Of a stretch of DNA of 64,000 nt, positions 23,346 through 34,344 are shown piece after piece; position 1 is the stretch's first letter; every line of letters starts with the position of its first letter. Made by a program: the position numbers and the translations under genes. The stretch comes from Nymphaea colorata. Its lineage: Eukaryota; Streptophyta; Magnoliopsida; Nymphaeales; Nymphaeaceae. The notes under the pieces were generated by a model. That model was not told where the DNA came from. It did not search any database and was given only the letters and a program-made list of their open reading frames with translations. Location: positions 1,054,001 through 1,118,000 of the forward strand of contig NC_045144.1 in assembly GCF_008831285.2 (NCBI RefSeq), read 5' to 3'.

Positions 23346-24645
23346 GGGCTGGATGAATGTGCAGTTGCAGTTTGCTAATCAGTCACATTATATAATGAGA
23401 TTTCAATATAAATGAGATTTTTGGATTTCTGCAATAGTGGTATCTCTTTGATAAATGATATTTAGGTACTATGATGTGTCATGCCTTAGTCTTATGCTCA
23501 ATAGTGTCAATGTGTTTTATTTATTAGTCAAGACTTCTTTAGAATGGCTTTCAATTGTTTGACTATTATTTGTTTATTGTGTAGAATGACACTCATTTCC
23601 ATAAAAACACCTCATGGCAAGGCATTGCAAGTCCTGGATCTCGATTAAGTAAACAGAACTTATAACATTTGATTGGAGTTCCAAAAAAAAACTAATCCCT
23701 ATGAAATATTATTGGTGACAAAATGATGGATATCAACAAGGGTGCTATCAAATGCATCTTAGAAGCATGTTGGGTCCAATAGAAGTCTTCCTATTAAATC
23801 TTTATTTGTTTTCCTTTTTGTTCCTTTTTCATCCTTTTGTTAGCTACCCTCTGCTAGCCAAAGAAGACTGTGGTCTGGTTAATAGAGTCCTTTAGTATTT
23901 AGTTTAAAATTCAAATTAACTTGAAGTTCTAATCTATTTGATACCTGATATTGATGAAACTTTAAGACGGTTAGAATACTTGAGGAAGAACTTAGTCTTC
24001 ATAGTTTTCTCATCGTTTACACTGAAAGTAAACTGACATATAGTATGTTGAGTCTTTCAATAGTCATTTGGAAGGCACCAATCAGCTCAGGCTACCAGAT
24101 TCCACAATGGATACTTCTTCCGAACAAGAACTTTATATGTGGGTTTTATTTTTGCAGGGATGGGGGTGGGGAGGCCTTGCAAATTTAGAGGTGCAAGACA
24201 TTGAGTTTGGTACCACCATTCTTCTAGCAATTTTTTTTTAATAACTTGTGCACACTTAAAAACCAGATTATTAAAAAAAACGCTAATATGAGATGGGGTA
24301 AAGGTGGGAACTCTATTTATGTTGAAAGCTTATTGCTTTTTCAAAAGGACACAATGAATTTTTAAACATGCTAAAACCATGTTAGGAACTTTCATTTAAC
24401 GTCAAAACCTCTTTGCATAATCTAAAGCAAAGTAGTACTCCAATTGCCGAACTGTTAGCCTTTTTTACTTAAATAGTCTTTACACCATCACATGGATAGC
24501 TAATTGGAGCTCTTATTGGCCATAGATGAGTGAACACCACATTTTTGTTACTGTACACTTTCATTGGACATCTTTCAAGCACATGTTATAGAATACATAA
24601 TTAAGAAACATTTTTTATTTTCAACTCCATCAATTATAGCATTGG
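23346..24645. other. No gene recognised
   Basis: About 1.3 kb of AT-rich DNA with no recognisable domain or clear repeat. Confidence 0.45.
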
Positions 24646-24647
24646 TA

Positions 24648-26440
24648 GACAATCTTTTGCATCCCAAAAAATTTTTGGTTTTGGAGTGCTCTAGAAAAAT
24701 GAGGTTTTATTTTTAATGAGAGAGAAAGGGACTCGCTCGTCGATAGGAGGATCGACCATTCCTGGCGCCTTTACCAGGGATATCAATCCAAGGGCTATGT
24801 TTATTCTTGATGCATTTCATTTTTGCTTAAACATCTTTTTCATTCAAAATGCGGTGCGGTGATTGAGAAAATATTGAAGATTTGATATTTCAAGATTTTC
24901 AGAAAGTTTTCAAGAATCATTTGAGAGCGTAAAACATTTTGATTTGAGAAATTTTTAATTGAGAAATATTTACAAATATCATTTGAAAAACTTTAGAGAT
25001 TACTTTTTGATGTCACTTTAGTATTCTCTTAAGACTTTAAGTAAGTTTGAGATTTTGCTCTAATTTGCTTACTACCTAGTTAGAGTTTCATTTTATCTTG
25101 CTTAAATTCTTTTAGAGAGATACTTGTGATCATTTGTGATTTCACAAGTGAATATAAATGTATGGATGCATTGACCCTGCATGATTAGGAGTAAATCATT
25201 CATTCCTACCATAACATTGATCTAAGAGCACCCTATCATCACATGCATCTAAGTTTCTCATTTTATAATTGTCATAAATATTTTTATGAAGAGAGAAAAG
25301 TTTTTGAAAATAGAATAAGGTTGTAAACAATCAAGCATGAATCTAATCTTGGGTCATTACTTGAGTTTTGGTTTTGATGAAGTCGGCAAATGAAAAGGTA
25401 TTGGGAGAAAAATATTCAAAAAAATGAAAAAGAAAAAAGACTTGAGTACAAGAGGAATAAGGAGAAAAAGAGAGAGATTTTGAAAATCACAAAAATAAGG
25501 ATTTAAAATAGAGAGATATACGTATACTTGTACATACTTATATATGTATATATATATATATATGTATGAATACGTATATGAAAGCTTGCGAAGAGGAAGT
25601 TTATATCAAATAGAGAGGGAGAATAATTTTTATAAAGAGAGAGAGAGATTTTATAATGAAATACACATACATATATTTATATATACATAAACGAGAGTTT
25701 GTAAAAGAATAGTTAAATCATAAAGAGAGAAAGACAAAGAGAGATAGTCATGTGCAGGTATACGTATATAACGTATATATATACATGTCTTCATGAGTGC
25801 TGAAATCAATAAATAACTTGGAAATATCCGACTTCATTTCTATGTAGGCCGGAGAGGAACTTGGACTCATGCAAAAGCTTAGGCTAAGTGTCAAAGGCCT
25901 CATTTCTTGCTTTTGAAAATCTTTTGAAAAAAATGATTCCAAATATTTTTACGTGTGAATCATAAAAACATTATCATTTCATTTGTTACAAGAAATATAT
26001 TTCTTGCACTGTTGTGCATGGAAAAAGAAATCAATCATTCATGAAATGAAGAGCGACGTAAGAAAGCACTCATTGGGGTTCATAATCGGGTGATTGAGAA
26101 AGCAACTAAGCGTGAGAATGACATGAACATGAACTTCAACATGTACAAATTTGTGAAGGGCTTTCCTGGGTTGGAGAAGTCTGAACCTCAAAAATCAACA
26201 TAAGATGGAAAAATCCCAAACCAACACTCATTCTTGTTGTGCATTTGCTCATTAATCAAGAAAATTAGTATATCATCATGAACATCATCTCAAGCACATA
26301 ACAAGCGTATTTATTAGAAATAAATGAAGAAATGGAATTTTATTTGACCTTGTTCATACTCCCGGTGCACTCAAGAGTAGCTCTTGACTCCAAAGAGGAA
26401 ATCTTTAGAACTTTCTTGCACAGCCATGCAGGTAAAGGGT
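24648..26440 (+). repeat. Left arm of a large inverted repeat (gypsy-like internal region)
   Basis: 24648-25200 and 26235-26430 match the reverse complement of 28090-28667 and 27960-28130. Landmarks include 'aatccaagggctatRtttat', 'ctacctagttagag' and 'gtagctcttgactcc'. The left arm carries about 1 kb (25200-26235) absent from the right arm, including TA/GA microsatellites at 25540-25640. The arm runs toward a purine tract and LTR-like start at 26749, so it may be the non-coding 3' internal part of a gypsy-type element. Confidence 0.8.
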
Positions 26441-26570
26441 AAAACCTGCAATGCGAGCCAAAGCATGCAGGTAAGAGGTTAAACTTGCAATGCAAGCTAA
26501 AAAGCAATCCAAATAGGTAAGGGGTTAAACCAGCAATACAAGCCAAACAAAAACCATTTAGGGGGGCTAA
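26425..26570 (+). repeat. Short tandem repeat, ~45-bp unit, about 3 copies
   Basis: Units begin 'gcaggtaa' or 'ataggtaa', continue 'gggttaaac', and end 'gcaatRcRagcc'. They lie near 26426, 26468 and 26514. 'aaaatctagggtgct' also occurs twice further on (26586, 26681). Confidence 0.75.
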
Positions 26571-26748
26571 ACAAAATTCAATTTTCAAAAATCTAGGGTG
26601 CTTATCTTGCAAGCCGAAAATTGAATTCTTTTAGGTAACGGCTAAACCTGAAACATAACTCTAAACATATTTCATTTAAAAATCTAGGGTGCTATCTTTG
26701 TCACTAAGTGTGGCTTGTGCTGGCTTAGTAACAAAGAGGGGCATCTGT

Positions 26749-27915
26749 TATCACCCCAAATTTCTCCAAAAAAAAATTGTATTTTATTTTCACCTAAACC
26801 AAATTTTTAGTTATTTGATTTAATTTTTTAGACCCTAAGCCATATTGTAGACCCAAAACAATTTCGCTACTAGTCGATCCAAAATGAATCTCTAAACCCC
26901 TGTTGAACCCAAACACAAAATTGAAATTCAAACCTAGCTTTTGACGTGAGATTGAAATAAAAATCCTCTCTTTTGGATCCAAATTAGATCCAAAACCCAG
27001 TCTAGATCCAAATCGAGCATTTCAAACTCAAATTCCAAAGTTGAGACCCAAACGACAAAATTTGATGCTATGAGTGCCACACACACATGCATGAACCTTT
27101 ACTTTGTTTTATGTCTCGTCCTTGCATCAAAAATGTGTTTTCTGCAGTAGACGCGACTAAGAACTCAATCCGGATCTAAAATGAGTATGGAATCATTCAA
27201 AACGGAGTCGGCTCCCCATTTGTAACGAAATCATTTTTATACACATTCAAAAAAATTGGTTTTATGCTTTCTTATTAAACAACTTTTTTTATTATTTACT
27301 TACTTATTTGATTCTGTTTTGCCTTATTCAATTTTAAAAAGGGCAACTGCGATGTGAAAACGTGCAATCGCAAGTTGCACATCGGCCTGGCACTCAACAA
27401 CACAATGCGCATGGCCATTTTCATGTTAAAACCGCCCCTTGGGGGGTGGTCTTTGCCCACATCCCAAAGAGGTGTTTGCAGGGCTAGCGGCCAATCCCAC
27501 TTAGTCAAAGCCTATTTTAAAAAAGAAAAAAAAAATAAAAATATTACAAAATACTTGAAATTCGCATAAAAAACTTGTTAAATTAAAAATAATTTAAATT
27601 TTGAATTTTGGCTCCAAAACTCCCTATAAATACCCTCACAATCCTCCCTCTTGGGCATGAGCACTCGCATAATTTTTAGTGCTTTCTCACTTGAAATTTT
27701 AGAATTTTTCCTTAGTTTTTTTCTTTCCATTTCTCTCTTCCTCACTTCTTCATTTTCTCCAATATTGGAAGCAAGTTTCTCCAAGTTCAAACTCTTCATG
27801 GGAGCAAGAGGAGACCTCTTAAAGGGATATTTTCATCATTTTGGAGCTTCATCCAAGGCGATCCTTAGATCATTCAAAGAAGGAGACTGATTTCTAATAT
27901 CATCTATATTCGAGG
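26749..27915 (+). mobile_element. Gypsy-type LTR with TATA box, right end uncertain
   Basis: The purine tract 'aaagaggggcatc' (26735-26748) is followed by TGTTATCACCCCAAATTT, a start typical of plant gypsy LTRs. About 870 bp later is a TATA box, 'ccctataaatacc' (27624-27636), then a pyrimidine-rich leader. The right boundary is not defined because no second LTR is present. Open frames inside (27578-27890) look like leader sequence, not genes. Confidence 0.55.
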
Positions 27916-27959
27916 TATGTAGTCCTCCATTTTATTTTCATTTCCTCTTGCCACTTCTC

Positions 27960-28667
27960 CATGGCCGTGCAAGAAAACTCTAAAGATTTCCTCTTCGGAG
28001 TCAAGAGCTACTCATGAGTGCACTGGGAGTATGAGCAAGGCGAAATAAATTCCATTTCTTCATTTATGTCCAAAAAATATACTTGTTATATGTTTGAGAT
28101 GATGTTCATGCGTGATATACTAACCCGGAGAAGTCATTCTCTAATCATGTAGAATCAATGCATCTACACATTCACTTTTGCTTCGCATCACGAACGATCC
28201 CAAACATATCTCTAAAAGAACTTAAGAAAGATGAGACATAGCTCTAACTAGGTAGTAGCCAAACTGGTGTAAAGTCTCAAACCTATTTAACTTCTTAAGA
28301 GAACACTAATTCGACTTCAAAAGTGATTTTCAAGGGTTTCTATATAATATTTGTAAAGATCTCCCCATTCAAGATTTTACTCAAATCAAAGCATATGACT
28401 CTTCAAAAACTTTATCAAAATCTTGAAACATCAAATCTTCAACATTTTTCTCAAACACTACACCACATTTAGAATGGAAAAGATGTTTAAGCCAAAACAA
28501 AATGCATCAAGAATAAATATAGCCCTTGGATTGATTACCCTCAGTAAAGGTGCAAGAAACGGTCATTCCTCGTACTGGTGGGCGAGTACCTTTCTCTCTC
28601 ATTCAAAATAAAAACCTCATTTTTCAAGAGCACTCCAAAATCCAATAATTTTTGTGGATGCAGACAC
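27960..28667 (-). repeat. Right arm of the large inverted repeat
   Basis: Reverse-complement partner of 24648-26440, lacking the 1-kb insert of the left arm. It abuts the LTR-like block on its left. In an ordinary element the internal region appears once and in one direction, so the inverted copy needs a second insertion or a rearrangement. Confidence 0.8.
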
Positions 28668-29460
28668 TATTCTTCTTGGTATGCCTGTTAATTTGTGAAC
28701 CCCATCAAATTTCCCCACTTTGTTCCTTTTGCCCATCTATTAAAGTGCTGAATTATTTGGGAAATCCTTCTCCAGGGCAACCCAGATTCATGGATCCTTC
28801 CAAGTTCTCACTTTATATGGGTGTGGAAGTGTGGCTGGGAAGGAAAGGATGGAGAGTTGGAAATTTAGGCAAGAGAAATTACACATTTTCATAAATGAAA
28901 ATGGTGGCAAGGACTGAGATCTAGATGGTGATGAACCAGATCTAACATTGTAAGAGCTTTACAATCCGCATAAAACATTGAACCACCATTCCTGGTTTGG
29001 AACGTGCAGTTCAAATTTGCAAGATTCAACATTAGGATATGTCAGCCTGGTTTTTCTAGTTTTGGAATGAAGCAACATACCTTTTCAACTAGAATAGTGT
29101 TATCAGTTTCAATCTTGCTAACACCTGATTTAATCTTTTGAGCATTATGGATGACGAAGACAACCATTGCATAAGCTGACGGGTGGGCTTTAGTGGATGG
29201 ACTAGGCTTTTTAAGCCAGCAGCAGTGGCAGCAGCAATAGAAGAGGAACATTTATTTGAGAATAGTTTAGAATAGATATCTGCTCTTTATTGTCTTTATA
29301 TTTAGAATTGCACTATATTCAATTGAATTTTTGAGTTTTCCCTACCTCCTTGAATTTTCTTGAGATGAAATAAGTTTTTTTTCTCTCTCTGTCTTTCTAT
29401 CTATCCATTTATCTATCTATAAATATATATATATATATATTTATTTATATATATATAACA
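28668..29460. other. No gene recognised
   Basis: Contains an unassigned minus-strand open frame at 29042-29251 with a Cys-rich start ('FYCCCHCCWLKKPSPST') and an exon-like remainder. I recognise no family. TA and TCTA microsatellites lie at 29395-29456. Confidence 0.4.
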
Positions 29461-29461
29461 A

Positions 29462-29700
29462 ATGGCTACATTAGCCAAGGTTGTTTTCATATCCAATGCA
29501 CAAATAAGCAGTAATAGCCACAGCTAAAAACATTGCTAATGGTCCAAGTAAACCGTGGCTGATGGATGCAATAGCCACAGTCTAAGGTACGGCAAAAGGT
29601 CAATAGCCACAAGGGCTATTTCCCCATTGATGAAGGTATTTCCATCCATAGTTTTGGGTCTATTAGCCGTGGTTTTACCATGGCTAATGACCTTTTTGTT
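29462..29700. mobile_element. Cluster of inverted 'tagccRcggcta' motifs; possible DNA-transposon end
   Basis: At least six copies of 'atagccac', 'agccgtgg' or 'ccatggctaat' occur in both directions within 240 bp, for example at 29514, 29550, 29570, 29598, 29661 and 29676. Dense short inverted motifs like these are typical of the subterminal regions of plant CACTA or Mutator-like elements. No CACTA terminus or target duplication was found. Confidence 0.4.
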
Positions 29701-29910
29701 ATATCCACCGATTCTTTTCTTCCCATCCCTCATCTTTTAGGGCCTGATATTATTTAGTAGATGATTGATTTCCATTCCTTTTTGGATAGAATGAAAACAA
29801 GGGAAAGGAAGATCCAATATTTCTGGTATTTTTCTTTAAATTAGATTAAAAGGAGGAAGAAAAAGGGAGGATGGAAAGAGGAAGAAGGAGAAGGGAAAGA
29901 AAAAGGCAAA

Positions 29911-30117
29911 ATGGCGTACTAGGTGGATGATGGCTACGATTACTTGTTCAAGATCTTTGACTCAAGTGTCAGAATGTCAAACCTCCTCTCGAGGTTCCCG
30001 AGGAAAGACTTAAGCCTTGAGTCAAAGTCAACAATTGACGTCGAGTTCGAACTGGGAGCATCCACGTGGATGATATGGTCATGAAAGCACATATTTGGGA
30101 TACCACAAGCCAGAAAC
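29911..30117 (+). pseudogene. RABA (Rab11-like) small GTPase, first exon, broken
   Basis: The frame opens ATG-GCG-TAC-TAG, so codon 4 is a stop, then reads '[12 protein letters not shown]', '[19 protein letters not shown]' and 'DVEFEL'. After a one-base shift it reads '[17 protein letters not shown]'. This follows the N-terminus of plant RABA GTPases in order: DYDYLFK, P-loop, SNLLSRF, effector loop, IWDTAGQE. The P-loop GDSGVGKS is reduced to 'DSSVRMS', so GTP binding is lost. The match ends at 'ca|GTGAGT', a consensus intron donor where the parent exon would end, so the fragment came from genomic DNA, not mRNA. No second exon follows. RABA proteins direct endosome and trans-Golgi traffic. 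Confidence 0.85.
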
Positions 30118-30469
30118 AGTGAGTGATATGGCTGGAGTTTCATGGTTTTTTTATTCGGTTTATGAATTTTTCTGGTTTTATTTTGTGATTTTTGAGCACT
30201 TGAGGGAATGGCTCTGCTGGCTCATTGTCTTTACAGCTTAGGGCTTTTACTTTTCCACCATGATCAAATACATGGATCTATCTCTCCTCCATTCTTTCCC
30301 CATTTTGTTCTTTATAGTGTTTGCACATGATTGATGTAGATTTGGTGCCTAATTTTTTTCATATTGAAATTCTATACCTTGCAATTACTCACAATTTTAA
30401 TTGTTTACAGCTTCAGAAAATTGTCTTCTCCCTGTGCCTCTTAGACATATGGTTGAGCCACAATGATAG

Positions 30470-30640
30470 ATTTTTTGTTCTCTTTGAGCATCTTAGCGTT
30501 GTCTAACTCCACAAGTACTTGCATCTTCGCATTTTCTACAATTTCTAGCTCCTTTGCATTCAGACACTACTTTTTGTACCTTGTCAAGCTCAAGGTCCAC
30601 AAGCTCGTCCTCAGTGTATCCTAAAGAAACCAAAAAAGTA
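30470..30640 (-). pseudogene. Coiled-coil protein exon fragment, perhaps WEB/DUF827 family
   Basis: On the minus strand, after a plausible acceptor 'tttctttag', the frame reads 'YTEDELVDLELDKVQK'. After a one-base shift it reads 'KELEIVENAKMQVLVELDNA' and 'KMLKEN'. The heptad-like E/K/L spacing shows a coiled coil, and 'VENAKMQVL.EL' recalls plant WEB (DUF827) proteins, which move chloroplasts. The family call is tentative. The frameshift and isolated context mark it as a relic. It lies 350 bp from the RABA fragment, on the opposite strand. Confidence 0.35.
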
Positions 30641-31489
30641 AGCTCTCATTACTTGATGCAGTTGCATGAATCCAAATGATGAGGATGTTCTTCGTGAAAA
30701 TGCTATAGTAAGGCAATAGGTAATAGCGACTACAGTTGATGAGAATGTAGCTGTTCAGGTTTGTGAACTTAGAAAATCATATCCTAGAAAAGGTTGATAT
30801 GTAAGTTTTAGTATAGTGCATGTGGTTAGTCAGTTCATAAGAAACATGCTTTTGCACTCCATTGTTACTCTTTCATTTCTATTTGAACTTCTTTGTCCAG
30901 GCTTCACTCTCTTTGGCATGCTTAATAGTTACTTACTTCTGTTGAGCACATAGATTCTATCTGACTTGTCTTTAGTTGCATAATAAACTAAGGTAATCAA
31001 ACGTGCCATAGTTTCGTGCTGCATAACTGACATTCTCTAGACAGTAGAACCCTGTTAGTGCAGCAAGTGATAGACAGCCAAACGATGATCAGTCTTGCAG
31101 AAATGAAACCAGGTCTTTAACTTAATTCACCTGAAGGTTCAGTCAAAATAGTAGTTGTAGTAATATATATTGTGATACTAGAAAGATATAGTAATAGATA
31201 AAGATATAGGCTAAGAAAAACTAAAACTGAGACATCAAAGATGGCTTCATGATGCCTGTTTTAGCAAGTGGTTTCAGCACTCATTTATGCATCAGATCTG
31301 CTAAAATTTAAATGTTCATATTCCAAATCAGGAGTTGGATATTGTGTCAACAAGTGGACTTGATTCAGATCGCAGCCATATATCTTTTTTAACTTTTAGG
31401 TCTGGCACATGGCATAGAATCCCATATTCTAGGCTCAACCATCCCCGTAGATTAAGATGGTGCAATACATGTCATGTCTAACAAAAGAT
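30640..31489. other. No gene recognised
   Basis: AT-rich DNA without recognisable domains. The RABA second exon is not present here. Confidence 0.45.
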
Positions 31490-31626
31490 GTAATGTCCCA
31501 TAATAGTTGGCAGAGAGTGAGTTGAATATATTTGACCAAAAATTTGCATGAAAAATATTAAGTGCATAAAAAATATTGCGCCAAAACTTGTGTGGGCTTC
31601 TCTAGTAATGAATTATTGTGTTTCTT

Positions 31627-31841
31627 TATCCAGAGTGGCTGTAGTGCACTGAGTAGCAAGGCGGTCCACCTTCAAGATGTTTGAGGTTCAAATCATGTAG
31701 TCGTTGTCACGACCCAGTATGTTCATGGTATGGATCGTAATAGATCCCAACACAAGCTCTGTGAAAACTAAGGGTGATGGGAGAAAGTTGCATCTCTTCA
31801 GGGGGGTGGAAAAAAACCAGTCTCCATGAAAAACAAAAAAA
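31627..31841 (+). mobile_element. SINE with 17-bp target-site duplication and empty site in copy A
   Basis: 215 bp. The head has an A-box-like 'gtggctgtagtg' and a clear B box, 'gaggttcaaatc' (about 31680); the tail is A-rich (aaaaacaaaaaaa). Flanks are 'gaattattgtgtttctt' (31610-31626) and 'gaattattgcgcttctt' (31842-31858), two differences in 17. Copy A of the duplication has one uninterrupted 'gaattattgcgcttctt' at 14597-14613, an empty site. B box, A tail, long target duplication and empty allele together make the call firm. Confidence 0.88.
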
Positions 31842-32114
31842 GAATTATTGCGCTTCTTCAATTAATAATGCAGAAATCTAAAGTGCGTGGCAAAAATCAT
31901 TTGATATCTTGGTTGAGATATTTTAGATGGCTATTCTTCAGCATGTATAAATACATTTATTTAGTAAATTCAAAAGAGAAAGAAGGGGGAACTTTTTCTT
32001 TTTTTCTCTTTTTGTGAATATGCACTCTTTAGGCCAAATGGATTCATATATATCTCCTCCTCCCTTTTTGTTCGTCATCAGGCAGTCAGTATTTTTGCAT
32101 ATTCTTCACAAAAC

Positions 32115-32303
32115 ATCTGCCTCGGTTGGGGAATTATTTGTTTGAAGCTGACCTCTTCCCCCGTGTTTAAGGGCTCAGGGTCCGCTTCAGGATTTAGGTG
32201 GCAGTGGTGATATGATTTTCAGTTCAAGAAAGTAGTACCCATGGAAATCAAGCTGATGACATACCGTTTACATGCCAGCCGGTTCTACCAGCTATGCTAC
32301 ACC
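32115..32303 (-). mobile_element. Possible tRNA-derived SINE, minus strand (in copy B)
   Basis: Counterpart of 14875-15060. Minus-strand 'TAGCATAGCTGG' is a good A box, and 'AGCTTGATTTCC', about 35 nt on, is a fair B box. Confidence 0.4.
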
Positions 32304-33052
32304 CTTTGTTAGAACTCCTTGAACATGTCAAATAAGTTAAATGGTAGTCTAATACAGCACCTATTCCTAACCTATTTACTAAGCCTGAGCCCACTTTCGA
32401 ATATAAATTTTCATTAGATCAAAATCCAGTTACTGAAACAGAATCTGAAATCCACTTAGAAACAGATCCAGACATCACTTTTGGCATAATCCTCACCCGG
32501 ATCCAAATGCTTCTGTGTTTAAGTTATACGTATCTGCCAGCATTATTTCAGCTGTCAGATTTGAAAATTCAAACCAAAACCCAGTTGGAAAAAGCGGTTC
32601 TGTTGGACATATGTTCAAATAAGAAGCTGATCACATGCATCCGTCGTCGTAGCTCTTTTTGACTCACCGGCATGGAGAAATGATGGAACGTGAATGGTGA
32701 ACAATAATGCAACATGCTGAAGGTTATATATATTTTTAAGTCTTCATTAAACGTAGGATCCTTTAATTTGAAAAAGCTAATTAAATGACAAAAACACATT
32801 TATATATCACAAAGCACAAAATTAACAAAGGACATAATTTAATCAAACCGACAGCATCAAAATTAAGAAATATGGATCCAAAATGGAGCATTCTTTTTTT
32901 GTCCCATGATTATTATTTACTTGCATCTTTTTGAAAAAACAAATGGTGGAAGAATGATAAGCATAGAAATGGAAAGAGCAGGCATGAGTGCATAAAGTTT
33001 GATGTACGACATAATTTTCATAGACCACTTCTTTTGGACAAATCTGATGTGA

Positions 33053-33057
33053 TATAT

Positions 33058-33121
<64 letters not shown>
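33053..33121. repeat. Microsatellite (TA)n(GA)n
   Basis: TA dinucleotides followed by GA. It is absent at the matching place in copy A. Confidence 0.95.
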
Positions 33122-33122
<1 letters not shown>

Positions 33123-33129
33123 AATTTGT

Positions 33130-33690
33130 AAAGATCTGACACATAGGTCAATGATAAAAACTAGACACTTTCATTTTTTGTTAAAAAATATTCTAAATAA
33201 AATATAAACATCCTAATATATTTATAAAAACTATTTTGATATAAAACATGATTTGAATTAAGTTTGGTTTTATGAAAAATGTTCAAGTTCCTATTATCAA
33301 AATGTATCAAAGCAATTCATTTTTGCTTAAGCACTACTAAAACCTAAAAAATGATCAACTTAATATACATTTTTCATCAACCCAACTTAAGTAAGATTAC
33401 ATTAGTAAGGTTAGATTTTAATAAAAACACTAAATATCATATTTAGAGGGCCAGGTTTTTGTCCTTGTCTGATTCTACCCTTAGCTATCGAAACAACTGG
33501 GACCACCAAAACCAGACTCAGGCCAGCCGGGCCTGGTGGTTTTTTTAGTCGCAGGACCAGTTTGGCCCGACGGTTTTTTTTAGTTGGGCCAGCCCATGTG
33601 TCAAATAACCTGCCCAAGACCAGCTCATTATGGACCCGGTACCAAACTACCCATGAGGTACCCCGCCCATTCCCCACCCTTAGTCCGGTG
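33130..33690. other. Insertion specific to duplication copy B
   Basis: No counterpart in copy A. The second half is GC-richer, with repeated 'ggccag', 'gaccag' and 'ggttttttta' motifs (33450-33660). It may be a DNA-transposon fragment, but no ends were found. Confidence 0.4.
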
Positions 33691-33884
33691 CTTTGTGGTT
33701 TGCAAGTTCAATATTAATGTTGGTACCAACACATTCTTTTCGCAAGAAAGGATAAAGTGGTGGTGGTGGTGGTGATCGAAGGGGAAGTTTCATGTACCTT
33801 GGGTGAAGAAACAAAGGTCTACGTATCTTAACAGTAACTTGTAGAAAGAAAGAAATGCAGGCTTACATGATTGTAGAGGGTGGT

Positions 33885-34062
33885 TAAGTCTGCCCAACAA
33901 GTCAAGACAACTCGGATTCAACTTCAACTCACTAGAAACAACTTGACTTGCAAGTCGACTTGTTTATAAACAAGTTAATTTCAAGTTTAAATTTATATTT
34001 GAAATGTTAAAGAAGTCAAGCTCTAGTTGTAAAACAAGTTAACAAGTTAAATGAGTTAAACC
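33885..34062. mobile_element. hAT-type MITE fragment, third copy
   Basis: Left part of the 13606 family ('agtctgcccaacaagtcaag', 'gtttataaacaagttaattt', 'aaatgttaaagaagtcaag'), broken off near a TA/CA microsatellite at 34064-34098. Same location as the copy at 17050 in duplication copy A. Confidence 0.7.
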
Positions 34063-34344
34063 AAATATATATATACACACACACATACATATATATATTC
34101 ATATTGTGAAGCCGGATTTTTTAGTTGGATATGACTTGTCATCATTCATATTCAAATCCCAATTCGAATCTGAGTTAGTATATGAGTATCCAAAAAAATA
34201 GATACAGTTAAAAATATATTTGATTCAAATCTGATTCATTGATATCCCTACAAATGAAGAACATCTGATTTGCTAAATGCGTCGGACTTGTTTGCATGGT
34301 GTTGCTTCTAGGGCATGGTGGCACGCTGGAGGCTCCACACAGCT

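Larger units (their letters stand above)
31490..34315 (+). repeat. Segmental duplication, copy B
   Basis: Partner of 14215-18215. Relative to copy A it has gained a SINE (31627-31841), a TA/GA microsatellite and about 560 bp at 33130-33690. It lacks the 245-bp and 640-bp segments of copy A. The order of all shared blocks is kept. The duplicated tract ends where the 58-bp minisatellite begins. Confidence 0.85.

Noticed and set aside
29042-29251. Possible membrane-protein (DUF1218-like) exon
   Set aside because: Only a Cys-rich start and 'KKPSPS' are suggestive; too little to name a family.
31627-31700. tRNA gene
   Set aside because: Pol III boxes are present but no cloverleaf can be formed; the A tail and target duplication show a SINE.
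32843-33151. 102-codon minus-strand open frame
   Set aside because: Mostly TA/GA microsatellite translation.
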